From Streptomyces sp. MST-110588 (GTDB lineage Bacteria; Actinomycetota; Actinomycetes; Streptomycetales; Streptomycetaceae): DNA of 64,000 bases. The translations under genes and the position numbers were made by a program. The notes under the pieces were generated by a model. The model did not search any database, was not told the origin of the DNA, and was given only the letters and a program-made list of their open reading frames with translations. Where the stretch lies: positions 5,462,001-5,526,000 of the forward strand of contig NZ_CP074380.1 of assembly GCF_022695595.1 (NCBI RefSeq), read 5' to 3'. Below are positions 18,349-29,443 of the stretch, piece by piece; position 1 is the first letter of the stretch, and each line of letters opens with the position of its first letter.

Positions 18349-19644
18349 ATGACGTTGCGTACGTTACGGACCGGACTGGCGGGTGCGACCGCGATCGTGG
18401 TGTTCGGCGGCGCCGTCCTCGCCGCACCCCCGGCAGTCGCCACCGAAAAGGCCGATGCCGCCGAAAAGGCACTCGCCACCGGCACAGCACACGCCGCCGG
18501 AAAGGCGGTTATCCCCGGAAAGGCACACGCCACCGGAATTGCGCCCACCGCCGGAAAGGCGCTCGCCGCCGGAAGGGCACTCGCCGCGGGGAAGGACCAC
18601 GCGAAGACCGGGGCCGCGATGGCCGCCGCCGTACGGGCCGGCGTCCCCGGCGTACTGGCGGGCACGCTGGACAGCCACGGCATCTGGAGGGCCACCGCGG
18701 GCGTCGGTGACTTGAGGACCCACAAGCCGCGCGGCACGGGTGACTCGTTCCGCATCGGCAGCGTCACCAAGTCCTTCACCTCCACCGTCCTGCTGCAACT
18801 GGAGGCGGAGGGCAGACTGAGTCTGGAGGACACCGTCGACCACTGGCTGCCCGGCCAGGTGCGCGGCCACGGCCACGACGGCCGCAAGATCACACTGCGC
18901 CAACTGCTCAACCAGACCAGCGGGATAGCCGACTTCGTGCAGTCCGCGGAGTTCACCAGGAAGTACATCGGCGCCGGCTTCCTCAAGCACCGGTACGACT
19001 CCTGGACCCCGCGGCAGGTCCTGCGGCTGGCGATGGGGCAGCGGCCGGTCTTCGCGCCCGGCACGTCCTGGGGCTACTCCAACACCAACTACATCCTGGC
19101 CGGCATGGTCATCAAGAAGGTCACCGGTCACTCCTACACCACCGAGGTCCAGCGGCGCATCCTCAGGCCCCTGGGGCTGACCTCCACCAAGCTCCCCGGG
19201 GACTCCCCCCGCATGACCGGCCGGCACGGGCACGCGTACTCCAAGCTCCTCCTGAAGGACCCGGCCGCGAAGGTCTACGACACCACCGAACTCAACCCCT
19301 CGTGGGGCTCGTCGGCCGGTGAGATGATCTCCACTACGAGGGACCTGAACCGCTTCTACCGGGCGGTCCTCGGCGGGAGGCTGCTGCCGCGACCGCAGCT
19401 CAAGGAGATGCTGACCACCGTCCCCACCAGCAAGGAAACGCCCCGTCTGCGCTACGGCCTGGGCCTCCAGCACCGTACGCTCTCCTGCGGCACCCAGGTC
19501 TACGGACACGGCGGCGGCATCCACGGCTCCGAGACCATGGCCGCCGTCACCCGCGACGGCCGGCACGCCGCTTCCTTCAACCTCAACAGCGACTGGGTGG
19601 GTGACCTCGAAGCCCTCCTGGAAGCGGAATTCTGCGGCAAGTGA
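18349..19644 (+). CDS. Class C beta-lactamase / D-Ala-D-Ala carboxypeptidase-like hydrolase, TTA codon
   Basis: A 431-residue secreted serine hydrolase of the S12 family. The signal peptide is residues 1 to about 31. The catalytic motifs are Ser138-V-T-Lys141, Tyr243-S-Asn245 and His387-G-G, in the order expected for the family; a carboxypeptidase or esterase is more likely than a true beta-lactamase. Between signal and catalytic domain lie ~55 residues of Ala/Gly/Lys repeats (AAGKA, ATGTAHAAGKA). Codon 6 is TTA (18364-18366), the rare leucine codon read by the bldA tRNA in Streptomyces, so synthesis may be tied to development. GAGGGG lies 5 nt before the ATG. It ends before a bidirectional hairpin. 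Confidence 0.88.
   Translation: MTLRTLRTGLAGATAIVVFGGAVLAAPPAVATEKADAAEKALATGTAHAAGKAVIPGKAHATGIAPTAGKALAAGRALAAGKDHAKTGAAMAAAVRAGVPGVLAGTLDSHGIWRATAGVGDLRTHKPRGTGDSFRIGSVTKSFTSTVLLQLEAEGRLSLEDTVDHWLPGQVRGHGHDGRKITLRQLLNQTSGIADFVQSAEFTRKYIGAGFLKHRYDSWTPRQVLRLAMGQRPVFAPGTSWGYSNTNYILAGMVIKKVTGHSYTTEVQRRILRPLGLTSTKLPGDSPRMTGRHGHAYSKLLLKDPAAKVYDTTELNPSWGSSAGEMISTTRDLNRFYRAVLGGRLLPRPQLKEMLTTVPTSKETPRLRYGLGLQHRTLSCGTQVYGHGGGIHGSETMAAVTRDGRHAASFNLNSDWVGDLEALLEAEFCGK
18466..18602 (+). repeat. In-frame repeats encoding an AAGKA-rich linker
   Basis: Degenerate GCCGCCGGAAAGGC(A/G) units recur about six times and encode the linker after the signal peptide of the S12 hydrolase. Confidence 0.6.
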
Positions 19645-19764
19645 GGCGCGTCCGGGGCACATCTGAGGAGCGTCCGAGGGGTGCCTGAGCCGCGTGCGAG
19701 GCGCGTTGGAGGAGCGCCGATGCACGCTGAGGCGCGCCGAGGACCTGGACCGGACTTTCAGGTA

Positions 19765-19806
19765 CGGTGCCGGGCCGCGGGTCTACAGGGCCGCGGCCCG
19801 GCACCG
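19765..19806. terminator. Bidirectional hairpin terminator
   Basis: Perfect 16-bp stem (CGGTGCCGGGCCGCGG and its complement) with a 10-nt loop, between the convergent S12 hydrolase and AbiEi/DUF559-like genes. Confidence 0.7.
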
Positions 19807-19879
19807 CGGCCGTTCGGGGGAGCCCGGTTCCCGGCCTCCGGCCCCGGCCCTGTAGGCGGGCCCCTTGGCCGCCGCCCGG

Positions 19880-20980
19880 CTATCTCGGCAGCACCACGAC
19901 ATACGCCTCCGGCTCCCGGCAGGCCGCCGCCATCAGCGCCGTACGGATCAACGTTGCCTGCTGCGCCGGTGCCTCGCGCAACTGGCGCGGGGTGACCCGT
20001 AGCACCGTGATTCCCAGCCGCTCCAGGTGCTGGCGCTTGCGCGCGTACTGCGTTCCCGGCGCCTCCTCTTCCTGGCGTGGTGCCCGCGCGTCGACCTCCA
20101 GCGCCAGCGCCAGCGCCTGCGCCGGCCAGTACGCGTCCACCCCGCCCAGCCGCGGGCCGCCGGGCAGCCGCAGCTCCACGTTCCACAGCGGGTCCGGCAG
20201 CAGGTGATCACGCACCAGCGCGTACAGCCGGCCCTCCGCCAGGGCCCGGCCCTCGGCCAGCAGGGCGTCCACCGCGTCCACCACGTGCGGCCGGCTCAGC
20301 AACCGCGCGTCGGACAGCTCCCGTACCAGCGCCGTCGCCTCACAGTGCCCGTCCCGTACGGCCTCGATCAGCAGCCGGCGCACCGTTGTCGCGTCGCTGA
20401 GCTGCCTGACGGCGTCGGCCAGCGCCCGGGACGCCGAGGCGACCGGCACGCCGGTGATCCACTGGGCCCGCGGCAGCGCACGGACGCGCAGCACGCGGGC
20501 GAAGCCGGTGGAGCGCAGCCGCCGGGTGCGCTCCACCAGGACGTCGATCCGGTCCAGGGAGAGCAGCGGGGGAGCGGTGGCGAAGCGGTGCACGGCCAGC
20601 GCCGCGAGCCCGGTGATCACCGCCTCCTCCGGGCCGGGTACGCCGCCCGGCCCGGGCGCCGCCGGGACCGCCGGGGCCGGAGCGACCGCCGGGACCGCCG
20701 GGACCGAGGGGGCGGGGCGGCCCGCGGCGTACAGCAGCACGGCGTGCAGCCGCTCCTCACCGGTGGGCGGACCGGGGTGCAGCAGGTGCACGCCCGGCAG
20801 GATCTGCTGCCAGGGGCCGCCGGGGCGGCACCGCTCGGCGAGGTCCGCCGCCGAGACGCCGTGCTCACGCATCTGGCCCGCCGTCAGGACACGGCGCTGT
20901 ACGTCGGAGAGGTGACGCAGCGGGCGGGGGGAGAGCGGGGTGGGGGACCCCCCGCCGGAGGTTGGGGAAGTGTGGTTCAT
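19880..20980 (-). CDS. AbiEi-like / DUF559-like protein (HTH plus nuclease-like domain)
   Basis: A 366-residue protein. The N-terminal part (residues about 15-75: LSDVQRRVLTAGQMREHGVS then WQQILPGVHLLHPG) resembles the winged-helix domain of AbiEi-type antitoxins. A Pro/Ala/Val repeat linker follows, then a long middle region. The C-terminus resembles DUF559/Vsr-like PD-(D/E)xK folds: GGVDAYWP, ALALEVDA, then ARKRQHLERLGITVLRVTP. The ATG at 20980 was chosen because the residues upstream look non-coding; its ribosome-binding site is weak. Such proteins are common single genes in actinomycetes and their role is unknown. No AbiEii-type nucleotidyltransferase toxin is adjacent. Confidence 0.65.
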   Translation of the reverse strand: MNHTSPTSGGGSPTPLSPRPLRHLSDVQRRVLTAGQMREHGVSAADLAERCRPGGPWQQILPGVHLLHPGPPTGEERLHAVLLYAAGRPAPSVPAVPAVAPAPAVPAAPGPGGVPGPEEAVITGLAALAVHRFATAPPLLSLDRIDVLVERTRRLRSTGFARVLRVRALPRAQWITGVPVASASRALADAVRQLSDATTVRRLLIEAVRDGHCEATALVRELSDARLLSRPHVVDAVDALLAEGRALAEGRLYALVRDHLLPDPLWNVELRLPGGPRLGGVDAYWPAQALALALEVDARAPRQEEEAPGTQYARKRQHLERLGITVLRVTPRQLREAPAQQATLIRTALMAAACREPEAYVVVLPR

Positions 20981-21104
20981 GCCCCGGCCATTCCCGCCCT
21001 CATCCCGCCTCCTAACCGCTGTTACACGCTCGTCGACAAGTGCGGACAACCGCGTACTCAAGTACGGGCGTTCGACCGCCGAAAGAGGCTGGTGGGGAGG
21101 CCGG

Positions 21105-23792
<2,688 letters not shown>

Positions 23793-23889
23793 GACGTGAC
23801 TCCCTCGTCCTCGTCTCGTATTTCGAACACTGGGAATCATGGCACGGTGTGGCTTCGTTGAAGCGTCGACCGAGCGATAGGAGACGCCC

Positions 23890-24528
23890 GTGCCCACCAC
23901 CGACAAGACCCCGGCCGACTTCTGGTTCGACCCTCTGTGCCCCTGGGCCTGGATGACCTCCCGCTGGATGCTGGAGGTGGAACGCGTACGACCCGTCGAG
24001 GTGCGCTGGCACGTCATGAGCCTGGCCGTCCTGAACGAGCCGCGGCTCGCGGAGCTGCCGCAGGACTACCGCGAGACGATGGCCGGGCCGGCCTGGGGGC
24101 CGGCCCGCATCTGCATCGCCGCCGAGCAGCGGCACGGCGCGGAGGTTCTGGGGCGGCTGTATACGGCGCTGGGTACCCGTCTGCACAACCAGGGGCTGCC
24201 GTGGGAGCGGGCGACGTTCGTTGCGGCGCTGGAGGAGGCCGGCCTGCCCGCCGAGCTCGCCGACGCGGCGGACTCCGACGCGCATGACGAGGCGCTGCGC
24301 GTCTCGCACAAGGCGGGGATCGACCTGGTCGGCCAGGACGTCGGCACCCCGGTCATCGCCGTCCCCGGGTCCGACGGCTCGCCGATCGCCTTCTTCGGGC
24401 CGGTCGTCACCCCGGCCCCCAAGGGCGAGGAGGCCGCCCGGCTGTGGGACGGCACGCTGATGGTCGCCTCGATCCCCGGCTTCTACGAAATCAAGCGGAC
24501 GCGGACGCAGGGGCCGATCTTCGACTGA
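23890..24528 (+). CDS. DsbA-family oxidoreductase (mycothiol-dependent nitroreductase-like)
   Basis: A 212-residue thioredoxin-fold protein with an inserted helical domain, as in the DsbA/FrnE and Rv2466c group. The active-site region reads DPLCPWAW: the first cysteine is present but the second position of CxxC is Ala, which fits the monothiol members. The cis-Pro loop is GTPVIAVPG near residue 155. No signal peptide is present, so it is cytosolic. GTG 23890 has TAGGAGA 5 nt upstream. It may use mycothiol as its reductant (inference from the family). It is divergent from the second pepN. Confidence 0.8.
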   Translation: MPTTDKTPADFWFDPLCPWAWMTSRWMLEVERVRPVEVRWHVMSLAVLNEPRLAELPQDYRETMAGPAWGPARICIAAEQRHGAEVLGRLYTALGTRLHNQGLPWERATFVAALEEAGLPAELADAADSDAHDEALRVSHKAGIDLVGQDVGTPVIAVPGSDGSPIAFFGPVVTPAPKGEEAARLWDGTLMVASIPGFYEIKRTRTQGPIFD

Positions 24529-25131
24529 CCCGTTTCCGTCCGTGACGGCGCGGCGGTTTCGCCTGCGGCGGTGGCTGCGCTTGTGGGCGGCGGCTCGCCG
24601 GTGGTGGGTTGTTGTGTGTGGCGCGATGCCTGCGGCGCTGTGTTGTTTGTTTCCCTGCGGGTTGTTTGGTCTTGGGCCCGGTGCGGTTGGTGGGTGGGGT
24701 GGGGCGCGGTCGCACCGGGGCCTCTCCTCGGGCCGTGTGCGTGTCGGGTACGCCGTGAAAGGAAGCCTGCGTCTTGCACACGGCCCTGCGGGGAGTCCCC
24801 GATACGCCCACGCCCGGCCGTCCCCGAGCCGCCGGCCGTGACCACTAGCGGTTCCAAACCCGGTACGACATCCCCGTACGCCCGCCCTGTGCTGTTCCCA
24901 CCAGGAGCCGCCTTCCGGGTACCGACCCGCACGGCGGGTCACCTACTAACCCTCCTCCCAGGGGTGGGCGCGCTACGGACGGGAGGGGTCGGGCCGGAGG
25001 GGGTGTGTGTCAAAGCGTAAAGCGAAGCAGCTTTGACACACACCCCCGCAGGTCCGACCCCGCCACCACCCACTCAGCAAGCGCAAAGCGCCCACCCCAC
25101 CAAACCCTCCCGCCGAAGGCGGAAACGCACG
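24529..25131. other. 600-bp gene-free region with composition shift and nested palindromes
   Basis: No reading frame here looks coding. The plus strand is strongly G/T-rich at 24560-24720 (runs such as GTTGTTTGTTTCCC), then becomes C-rich. A large nested inverted structure occupies about 24955-25105. The overall look is of an intergenic repeat element rather than a decayed gene. Confidence 0.5.
24999..25047. repeat. 18-bp perfect inverted repeat within a larger nested palindrome
   Basis: Arms GGGGGTGTGTGTCAAAGC and GCTTTGACACACACCCCC enclose a 13-nt loop (GTAAAGCGAAGCA). Outside it, GGGGTCGG.CC pairs with the complement near 25050-25063, and GGGGTGGGCGC (24961) pairs with GCGCCCACCCC (about 25087). 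Confidence 0.8.
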
Positions 25132-25170
25132 GACGGAGCCCCACGAGTCACGTCCTCGTGGGGCTCCGTC
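25132..25170. terminator. Perfect 16-bp hairpin, terminator of the sodF 3' UTR
   Basis: Stem GACGGAGCCCCACGAG / CTCGTGGGGCTCCGTC with a 7-nt loop. A TTTCTT tract follows on the plus strand, so it can act in that direction too, although the nearest plus-strand gene ends 600 bp away. In the minus direction it is the first strong hairpin well beyond sodF. Confidence 0.7.
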
Positions 25171-25226
25171 TTTCTTCCGGCCTGCCCAAGTGAAGGTTGA
25201 GAAGACGATCACGAGGCAGGACGTTC
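25132..25226 (-). ncRNA. Candidate s-SodF-like small RNA from the sodF 3' UTR
   Basis: In Streptomyces coelicolor a ~90-nt RNA (s-SodF) is processed from the 3' end of sodF mRNA and represses the nickel enzyme gene sodN (published; recalled from memory). Here, about 70 nt after the sodF stop codon, the minus strand carries an unstructured, pyrimidine-rich stretch (containing CGTGATCGTCTTCTCAACC) followed by a 16-bp terminator hairpin, giving a ~95-nt 3' fragment of the same architecture. The complement of the stretch contains GTGAAGG, like a ribosome-binding region. The 5' end is a guess, and sodN is not in the window. Confidence 0.45.
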
Positions 25227-25264
25227 ACCACACCGCCACGGGGGCCACCCCGTAACGGACACAC

Positions 25265-25297
25265 GGCGCCGTAGGCGCCTTCGGCGCCTACGGCGCC
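25265..25297 (-). repeat. Hairpin abutting the sodF stop codon
   Basis: Perfect 15-bp inverted repeat GGCGCCGTAGGCGCC / GGCGCCTACGGCGCC with a 3-nt loop, ending on the last base of the sodF stop codon. It could be an early terminator or a processing site that separates the sodF coding part from its 3' UTR. Confidence 0.65.
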
Positions 25298-25938
25298 TAC
25301 GGCGCCAGCAGGAGGTTGTTCGCGCGGGACTTCGCGGACGCGTACCGCTTGGAGACGTCCTGCCAGTTGACGACGCGCCACATGGCCTCGATGAAGTCGA
25401 CCTTCTGGTTCTTGTACTGGAGGTAGAACGCGTGCTCCCAGGCGTCGAAGACCAGGATCGGGACCGAGCCCTGGCCGACGTTGCCCTGGTGGTCGTAGAT
25501 CTGTTCGACGATGAGGCGGCCGGTGACCGGCTCGTAGGCCAGGACGCCCCAGCCGGAGCCCTGGGTCGTGGCGGCGGCCTTCGTGAGCTGGGCCTTGAAC
25601 TTCGCGAAGGAGCCGAAGCTCTCGGCGATCGCGTCGGCCAGTTCGCCCACGCCGTCCTTCTCCAGCGGTTCGCCGCCGCCGTCGCCGGTCATGTTGTGCC
25701 AGTAGATGCTGTGGAGGATGTGGCCGGAGAGGTGGAACGCGAGGTTCTTCTCCAGGCCGTTGATGGCCCCCCACTGGTCCTTGTCGCGTGCCTCTTCGAG
25801 CTGTTCGAGGGTGTCGTTCGCGCCCTTGACGTACGCCGCGTGGTGCTTGTCGTGGTGCAGCTCGATGATCTCGGGGCTGATGACCGGTTCCAGCGCCGCG
25901 TAGTCGTACGGAAGTTCAGGAAGTGTGTAGATGGCCAT
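25297..25938 (-). CDS. sodF: Iron superoxide dismutase SodF
   Basis: Dismutates superoxide in the cytosol. The 213-residue protein has the Fe/Mn-SOD signature [13 protein letters not shown] near residue 165, the metal His in [16 protein letters not shown], and HSIYWHNM. A perfect Nur box upstream, and the hairpins downstream, match the sodF arrangement of Streptomyces, where nickel-loaded Nur represses sodF and sodN is used instead; this supports the iron form over manganese. GGAGGG precedes the ATG. It is monocistronic. Confidence 0.95.
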   Translation of the reverse strand: MAIYTLPELPYDYAALEPVISPEIIELHHDKHHAAYVKGANDTLEQLEEARDKDQWGAINGLEKNLAFHLSGHILHSIYWHNMTGDGGGEPLEKDGVGELADAIAESFGSFAKFKAQLTKAAATTQGSGWGVLAYEPVTGRLIVEQIYDHQGNVGQGSVPILVFDAWEHAFYLQYKNQKVDFIEAMWRVVNWQDVSKRYASAKSRANNLLLAP

Positions 25939-25969
25939 GCCGAGCCCTCCAACTGCTTACGACTGCTTG

Positions 25970-25986
25970 TTGCAATTCTCTTGCAA
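25970..25986. promoter_or_regulatory. Nur box of sodF
   Basis: TTGCAA-N5-TTGCAA is an exact match to the Nur (nickel uptake regulator) binding motif described for Streptomyces. It lies 32 bp before the sodF start codon and overlaps the predicted -10, as expected for a repressor site. Confidence 0.85.
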
Positions 25987-26003
25987 AAGCACGCTACCAG
26001 CAA
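25975..26003 (-). promoter_or_regulatory. Predicted sodF promoter
   Basis: On the minus strand TTGCTG (26003-25998) and GAGAAT (25980-25975) are separated by 17 bp. The -10 falls inside the Nur box. Confidence 0.5.
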
Positions 26004-26037
26004 GATCAGGCTGTGGGAGCGGCCTGGGCCAAAAGAC

Positions 26038-26080
26038 GGAGGCGGTGTGGGGCCTCGGTCCGAGGTCCCACACCGCCTCC
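26038..26080 (-). terminator. Hairpin terminator of the first permease gene
   Basis: Perfect 14-bp stem GGAGGCGGTGTGGG / CCCACACCGCCTCC with an inner CCTCGG/CCGAGG stem, 15 bp after the permease stop codon. Confidence 0.75.
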
Positions 26081-26095
26081 GGTGTGCGGGGTGGT

Positions 26096-27517
26096 TCAGC
26101 CGCGTCGTGACTTCTGGCGCCACAGGCCGATGGCGGCGAGCACCACCGCGAAGCCGCCGGTGAACAGGAGCTGTACGCGCTGGTCCCCGTCGCGGAGCAT
26201 CAGCAGGAGTACGGCGGCGACGCCGGCCAGGGCCACCCAGGTCAGGAAGGGGAACGCCCACATCTTCACCACGAGCTTCTCGGGGGCCTCGCGTTCGAGC
26301 CGGCGGCGCATCCGCAGTTGGGCGACGGCGATGAAGCCCCAGACGACCAGGACGGCTGCGCCGACCATGTTGAGCAGCCACTGGAAGACGGTGGTGGGCC
26401 ACCAGTAGCTGAACAGGACGGCGAGGAAGCCGAAGGCCGAGCAGAGGATCACCGCGCGGCGCGGTACGCCGCCGCCGACCTTGGCGAGGAAGGCCGGGCC
26501 CTGGCCGCGGGCGGTGAGGGAGTAGGCCATGCGGGAGGAGCCGTAGATGTTGGCGTTCATCGCGGACAGCAGGGCGATGAGGATGACGACCTTCATGATC
26601 TGGCCGGCTGCCGGGATGTTCAGGTGGTTCAGGACGGCGATGTAGGGGCCGTCCTTGGCGACGGCGGGGTCGTTCCAGGGGATGACGGTGACGATGACCG
26701 CCATCGAGCCGACGTAGAAAAGGGCGATGCGCCACATGGCGGTCCGTACGGCGCGGGCCACGCTGCGGACCGGGTCCTTGGACTCGGCGGCGGCGATGGT
26801 CACGGTCTCCAGTCCGCCGTAGGCGAAGACGGACGCCAGCAGACCGACCATCAGGCCGTCGAAGCCCTTGGGGAGGAGACCGCCCTCGCTGGTGAGGTTG
26901 CTGGTGCCCGGTGCGGAGGTGCCGGGCAGGACGCCGAGGATCGCCAGGGCGCCCAGGACCAGGAAGATGCCGATCGCGGCGATCTTCAGGGCCGCGAACC
27001 AGAACTCGAACTCGCCGAAGTTGCTGACCGCCGCGAGGTTGGTCCCGCAGAAGACGGCCATGAACAGCAGGACCCACATCCAGGGCTGGGTGCCCGGGAA
27101 CCAACTGGCCGCGATGTCCGCGGCGCCGAGCGCCTCCGCGGCCACCGCCACGCAGAGCAGGGCGGTGAACATCCAGCCCGCCGTGAAGCCGGCCCAGGGG
27201 CCGATGGAGCGTTCGGCGTGGACGGAGAAGGAGCCGGAGGCGGGGTTGGCCGCGGCCATCTCGCCCAGCATGCGCATCACCAGCATGACCAGGGCACCGG
27301 ACAGTGCGTAGGCGGCCACGATGGAGGGGCCGGCCGCCGCGATGCCCTTGCCGGAGCTGACGAACAGGCCCGCACCGATCACTCCGCCCAGGGCGATCAT
27401 GGAGAGATGGCGCTGCTTGAGGCCGTTGGACAGTGAGGGCCCGCCGCCGTGGCCGGCGCCCGGGACCGCGTCGGTCTGCTCGCGCTCGGGCGCGGCGGAC
27501 GAAGGTGTCCGGTTCAT
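26096..27517 (-). CDS. Amino-acid permease (APC superfamily)
   Basis: Proton-coupled amino-acid transporter of the inner membrane, 473 residues, about 12 transmembrane helices. The signature GGVIGAGLFVSSG near residue 45 and the EMAAANPASGSFSVHAER segment mark the AAT/GabP branch. Charged N- and C-terminal tails are cytosolic. It is the first of three related permeases within 8 kb, all on the minus strand. Separated by 186 bp from the next permease upstream, it may be transcribed on its own. Substrate is not predictable. Confidence 0.88.
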   Translation of the reverse strand: MNRTPSSAAPEREQTDAVPGAGHGGGPSLSNGLKQRHLSMIALGGVIGAGLFVSSGKGIAAAGPSIVAAYALSGALVMLVMRMLGEMAAANPASGSFSVHAERSIGPWAGFTAGWMFTALLCVAVAAEALGAADIAASWFPGTQPWMWVLLFMAVFCGTNLAAVSNFGEFEFWFAALKIAAIGIFLVLGALAILGVLPGTSAPGTSNLTSEGGLLPKGFDGLMVGLLASVFAYGGLETVTIAAAESKDPVRSVARAVRTAMWRIALFYVGSMAVIVTVIPWNDPAVAKDGPYIAVLNHLNIPAAGQIMKVVILIALLSAMNANIYGSSRMAYSLTARGQGPAFLAKVGGGVPRRAVILCSAFGFLAVLFSYWWPTTVFQWLLNMVGAAVLVVWGFIAVAQLRMRRRLEREAPEKLVVKMWAFPFLTWVALAGVAAVLLLMLRDGDQRVQLLFTGGFAVVLAAIGLWRQKSRRG

Positions 27518-27703
27518 GGTCGTACCTGTCCCAGTATGTGAGAGCGGAGCAAACGGGGCGTGAAAACGCGCTCAGTTTGAGTGCCGGTGTCCGCTCAGGG
27601 CAACAGTCGTGCAGCAGTTGTTCGGTATTCAGACGAGATCGTCACCGTGCGTGGTCGTACAGTCGTCAGAAATGACGTGAGGTGAAAGGGGAGGGGGCGA
27701 TTC

Positions 27704-29134
27704 TCAGTCGGTGGGGAGCCTCTTGCGGGCGCGCAGCTCGCGTACGGCCGCGATGAGCAGGACCGCGCCGGTGGTGCCGGCCGACCACAGCAACTGCGGA
27801 CGGGATCCCTCGTCGGTGACCATCAGGACCAGGACGGTGACCATGGCGGCCAGCACCACCCAGGTCAGCCAGGGGAAGCCCCACATGCGCAGGGTCAGCT
27901 TCTCCGGCGCCGTACGTTCGATGTGCCGGCGCAGCCGGAGCTGGGAGACGGCGATCAGGCCCCAGACGAACAGCAGCACCGCGCCGACCGCGTTGAGCAT
28001 GTAGAGGAAGACCGAGTCCGGCCACTTCAGATTGAGCAGGACCGATACGAAACCGAAGGCGACCGAGGCGAATACGGCTTTGACCGGCACTCCGCCGCGC
28101 GACACCTTCAGCAGTGCACGCGGCGCCTCGCCCCTCTCGGCCAGCGAGAACACCATCCGGGAGGAACCGTAGAGGTTGGCGTTCAGTGCCGAGAGCAGGG
28201 CCACGAAGACCACGACGTTCATGATCTGGCCCGCGCCGGACACGCCGATGCGCTCCAGCACGGCCACGTACGGACTCTTGCCCGGCTGCATCGACCACCA
28301 CGGCAGCAGCGTGACGATGACCAGCATCGAACCGACGTAGAAGAAGAGGATGCGCCACACCGCGTTGCGTACCGCTCGTGCAACGTTGCGCGCCGGGTCG
28401 GCGGACTCGGCGGCGGCGATCGTGACGACCTCCAGTCCGCCGAACGCGAAGACCACCGCCAGGACACCGGAGACCACACCCTCCCAGCCGTTGGGCAGGA
28501 AGCCCCCCTGGTCGGCGAGGTTGGACAGCCCGACCGGCTCGGTATCGGGAAGGACACCGAAGATGGCCAGCAGACTCAGGACGAGGAAGAGGACGATCGC
28601 GGCGACCTTCAGCGTCGCGAACCAGAACTCGAACTCGCCGAAGTTCTTCACGGCCGTCAGGTTGGCGGCGGTGAAGACCACCATGAAGATCAGCACCCAG
28701 CCCCACTGGGGGACCGACGGCAGCCAGCCATGGGCGATCCGCGCCGCACCGGTCGCCTCCACCGCCAGCACCACCACCAGCATGAACCAGTACAGCCAGC
28801 CCACGCTGAAGCCGGCCCAGCGGCCCAGCGCCCGCTCGGCGTGCACGGAGAACGCACCGGAGGCAGGCATCGCCGAGGACATCTCGCCGAGCATCCGCAT
28901 GATCATCATGGCCAGCGCGCCCGCGATCAGATACGACACCACGATGCCCGGCCCGGCCACGGAGATACCCGCGCCGGAGCCCACGAACAGGCCCGCGCCG
29001 ATCACCCCGCCCAGGCCCAGCATGGTCAGATGGCGCTGCTTGAGCCCCGCGGACAGAGGTTCGCGCTCGCCGGAGCCGGGGCCGGCGCCGTCCTCGGAGG
29101 AAGTCCTCCCGGCGGCCGTCGGTGCGTCATGCAT
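27704..29134 (-). CDS. Amino-acid permease (APC superfamily)
   Basis: A 476-residue paralogue of the preceding permease, with GGVIGAGLFVGSGAG near residue 45, EMSSAMPASGAFSVHAER, NFGEFEFWFA and the SSRMVFSLAERG loop. The open frame extends further upstream, but the ATG at 29134 gives the usual short charged N-terminus and was preferred; its ribosome-binding site is weak. It is divergent from bioY. Relatives include GabP, AroP and LysP-like carriers; the substrate is not predictable. Confidence 0.87.
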   Translation of the reverse strand: MHDAPTAAGRTSSEDGAGPGSGEREPLSAGLKQRHLTMLGLGGVIGAGLFVGSGAGISVAGPGIVVSYLIAGALAMMIMRMLGEMSSAMPASGAFSVHAERALGRWAGFSVGWLYWFMLVVVLAVEATGAARIAHGWLPSVPQWGWVLIFMVVFTAANLTAVKNFGEFEFWFATLKVAAIVLFLVLSLLAIFGVLPDTEPVGLSNLADQGGFLPNGWEGVVSGVLAVVFAFGGLEVVTIAAAESADPARNVARAVRNAVWRILFFYVGSMLVIVTLLPWWSMQPGKSPYVAVLERIGVSGAGQIMNVVVFVALLSALNANLYGSSRMVFSLAERGEAPRALLKVSRGGVPVKAVFASVAFGFVSVLLNLKWPDSVFLYMLNAVGAVLLFVWGLIAVSQLRLRRHIERTAPEKLTLRMWGFPWLTWVVLAAMVTVLVLMVTDEGSRPQLLWSAGTTGAVLLIAAVRELRARKRLPTD

Positions 29135-29443
29135 GGGCTCGTACTCTCGCAAGGGGTGAGTGAGGGAACCCCACAGGTCCCCGCGTCGTGCCCTCAGTTT
29201 CCCCGTAAGCCGCGCGCTACCACAAAACGAATTCCCGCCCGAGGCGTCTGCCGTGACAAGCATCACGTGACCTGTGCGCAAGCGCGGATTCCCGGCCCCG
29301 CACGGCCCGGCTGCGGTTGTTCGGAACTCTCCAAGACGGCCGTTATGCCTTTGTCGCCGACACACGATGATCGCCGCGCCCGCTCTGCACTAACGTCGAC
29401 GCGTCCCTGTCATTCACCGCCCTTCACACCTTGCGGAGTCCCG
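29135..29443. other. Divergent spacer between permease and bioY
   Basis: 309 bp without genes. It includes a relatively AT-rich patch around 29220-29280 with GTGACAAGCATCACGTGAC, a loose dyad. No biotin-regulator operator could be recognised with confidence. Confidence 0.4.

Noticed and set aside
18349..19644. Beta-lactamase resistance gene
   Set aside because: S12 family motifs are shared with carboxypeptidases and esterases; nothing indicates drug hydrolysis.
24835..24880. tRNA-like fragment (GGTTCCAAACCC resembling a T arm)
   Set aside because: No matching acceptor or anticodon stems nearby; probably coincidence.
24999..25047. CRISPR repeat
   Set aside because: A single inverted repeat without regularly spaced copies or cas genes.
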